The notes beneath the pieces are model-generated. The model was not told where the DNA came from. It saw only the letters and a list, made by a program, of their open reading frames with translations, and searched no databases. The translations under genes were made by a program, and so were the position numbers. DNA of 64,000 nt from Aspidapion aeneum (lineage: Eukaryota; Arthropoda; Insecta; Coleoptera; Brentidae): positions 126,402,640 through 126,466,639 of the forward strand of contig OY755039.1 of the NCBI GenBank assembly GCA_963576565.1, given 5' to 3'. Below are positions 62,030 through 64,000 of the stretch, in pieces. The stretch's first letter is position 1; each line of letters opens with the position of its first letter.

Positions 62030-62940
62030 CTAAAAAAATAAAATGAGCTTTAAACATATAGGTGGCAAGATAAAATTTGAGTTTAGCATACGATTTCTTC
62101 ATATAGGTGAGAATGACAATAAACATCTCGCCCTGTCAGGACCAATAGAGATGTCGAAATCTAGTGAGATCGCATGCGCATTTCGACTTTCACCCGATTA
62201 AGAGGGAATACTCCTTCTCACCCATTCAAGAATTCATACACAGGAAGAATGAGAGTGAATATAGTATGAAATTTATTTTAACATGTACTACATATAAGGG
62301 GCAGGGAAAAGTTATGTTTTTCCAAAAAAAACACGCTAAATATTTTACATGTATGAATAGGGATTAAAATTCTAAAATTACAACACAACTCATAGTTGTG
62401 AATAATAGTTTACGAGATATAACCACTTTTGTCAATGACTAAAAAATAGTACCACTTGTCACCACCGGTATTGATCACTCTTCTTCTTCTTCTTCTTTCT
62501 AGATTTTTGTCCTTGACTCCTGTGGTTATGCAGGACAGGTACCGTAGTCTTTAACACTCTTCCACTTTCGTTTAGAGTTCCTTTTTTTATGTTGTTTTTT
62601 TTCTTAAAATTACTTTTCGGGTGGTCACTTGATTTCAATTATTTTTCTTTTTAAAGTTTCGCAAACATTTAATATTTATTATTTACAAGCACCAAGCAAC
62701 ATTAATTTTGTGTAAACTACGCGCACCAAAACTTTACTGTGAGTCACTAACAAACATTAATTGACTAATCTATATTTTTGCCCCTTTTTTTTGTCTGTAC
62801 AATTTGCTGTCATGCAATTTGGCCAAAGCATGAACTAGTTAGGTTAGTTATGTTTCACCAATGTTCTTATTGATTGGTTTCATTCAAAAACAAAAGATTT
62901 TGTGAGTTACTTTTATTTTTTTCTTACATGCAATCATGCA
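62030..62940. other. POLD1 intron upstream of exon e1, nothing coding
   Basis: No further POLD1 exon was found on the minus strand. A short (CTT)n run lies at 62479-62499. AT-rich otherwise. Confidence 0.5.
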
Positions 62941-63505
62941 ATTTCATTCCTATAGTTTTTTGATATTTGTTTGTAGATAGTGCATATTGCACTCTATTTG
63001 TTGTTTGTTTCTGTCAAAGAAAATATCGTGTATGCTCAGTGGTAGATTTTTTTTTGTATATTTAGCAAGCTGTGTGTAATACTCTGTTACCTGTGTGTTA
63101 TTCTGACATGCAAAGATGACATGCATTAAGCTACCTTCTTCTCCACATTCACACTGACTGTTTGGCTTCACGCCGATCTTATTAAGATGTTGGGGAATAC
63201 AGCAGTGCCCCGATCTGATCCTGCATGACATTGATATGTCTCCTTAACTTAATCCTTTTATTTTGCTGAACCAAGGGGTTCTGAGTGGATGTTTCACTGT
63301 TTTTGTGTATTCTCAGCCCTTTCTTTGACCTATTTCTAGAAATTTATCCTTCCATTTTTTGTAAAAATACACATTTATTTTAGGAAGTACTGCTCTGTAG
63401 TCTACTTTACGAGTGTTGGGTTCCTCAAGGGTTCTTCCCAGGTTTGCCAGTTTGTCTGCCTCTTCATTGCCTGTTATTCCTGCATTGACCACTCCTTTAA
63501 GCTAT
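62941..63505 (-). pseudogene. LINE 3' fragment with RNase H end and C-terminal zinc-like tail
   Basis: The minus strand reads VNAGITGNEEADKLANLGRT (RNase H C-terminal motif G-N-E-x-A-D), then YKKWKDKFLEIGQRKG, a stop, and MSCRIRSGHCCIPQHLNKIG followed by CECGEEGSLMHVIFACQN. This order is typical of the 3' end of I-, R1- or Jockey-type LINEs with RNase H. Two stops (about 63340 and 63245) make it dead. 5'-truncated near 63505. Confidence 0.8.
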
Positions 63506-64000
63506 ATGTGAAAGGTTGTGAGAAAACAAAAACAATTTTGACAGTCAATATGTCATTTTTCAACGTCATTAACATCGCTTATGCAGTGAAAGCAATACTA
63601 GGAGCGGTACTATCTTTTCTTTATTGAAACAATTTCAAATATACTATCATTCATAGCTATGAAGTAGTTTTGGCAAGAAGATTTTAAACCTTACTCGTAC
63701 TTGTAAAAATATATAGGGTATTTCCTTAAAAAAAAAAAATTACCTGCCCCCTGAATATGGTAACGGTCAAAATAAATTACTGTCATCAAAGAGGAAAAAA
63801 TTTGCTGATTAAAACGCTTGGGTGTGCAGTGAGTAGAATTTGATTTAGACAGAGCGCTTTCGGCCTTCGGCAATGTTTTGACAGCACTAACAGGAAAATG
63901 GGATGAAAATGATTATCTTGGTGCTGTTGAATTGTCTAAAAATAGTCAATCGCGGATTTGAGGGGGTATTGGGGTAATTATCCCCCTAGAAAAAAGGAAA
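63506..64000. other. Right edge, nothing recognised
   Basis: AT-rich, no POLD1 exon and no repeat partner found in the window. Confidence 0.45.

Noticed and set aside
62030..64000. Another upstream POLD1 exon
   Set aside because: I searched the minus strand for the exonuclease I-II region and found no frame with matching residues and splice sites; the next exon probably lies beyond 64000.

Overview
The window reads as nuclear DNA of an insect, or a close arthropod relative, with a large AT-rich, transposon-filled genome. The one host gene I can support is POLD1, the catalytic subunit of DNA polymerase delta, on the minus strand. Ten exons (2634-62029) carry 2,041 coding bases. They cover the end of the exonuclease domain, polymerase motifs A, B and C, and the C-terminal metal-binding cysteines. 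All nine introns have GT/AG ends and the reading phase is consistent across every junction. The 5' exons lie beyond position 64000. The encoded protein resembles insect POLD1 throughout. Order and family are not settled.

Layout from left to right: 1-2576 is 3' flank with small repeats. 2577-2788 is the poly(A) signal and last exon. Intron e9/e10 holds a foldback-like element and a DNA transposon with 0.2-kb inverted termini and an integrase-type C-terminal ORF. Intron e8/e9 holds a LINE fragment, two inverted copies of one MITE family that were each hit by a different transposon (PIF/Harbinger-like and hAT-like), and a second LINE. Intron e5/e6 contains a 2.1-kb near-perfect palindrome, a MITE, a Jockey/CR1-like LINE and three tRNA-derived SINE units. 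Intron e4/e5 (24.5 kb) contains two Transib-like elements, a tandem duplication, and an 18.1-kb Ty3/gypsy element with 3.3-kb LTRs that itself carries a nested LINE. Intron e3/e4 has MITEs and a tRNA-like SINE fragment. Intron e2/e3 (12.3 kb) has a MITE, a second foldback-like element, a young but defective 6.7-kb Ty3/gypsy element with 430-bp LTRs, and a P-like transposase remnant. The right edge carries a LINE RNase H fragment.

The exons make up about 3% of the gene span in the window. Almost everything else is mobile DNA that has to be transcribed and spliced out. The observations I rate highest are the 2.1-kb palindrome (it would form a roughly 1-kb hairpin in the pre-mRNA), the two foldback-like elements that share a core but have unrelated 16-bp arm repeats, and the Transib-like pair, whose ends match the RAG signal heptamer and whose 5-bp GC target duplications are intact. 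Family names rest on motifs and ends read by eye; no database search was run.
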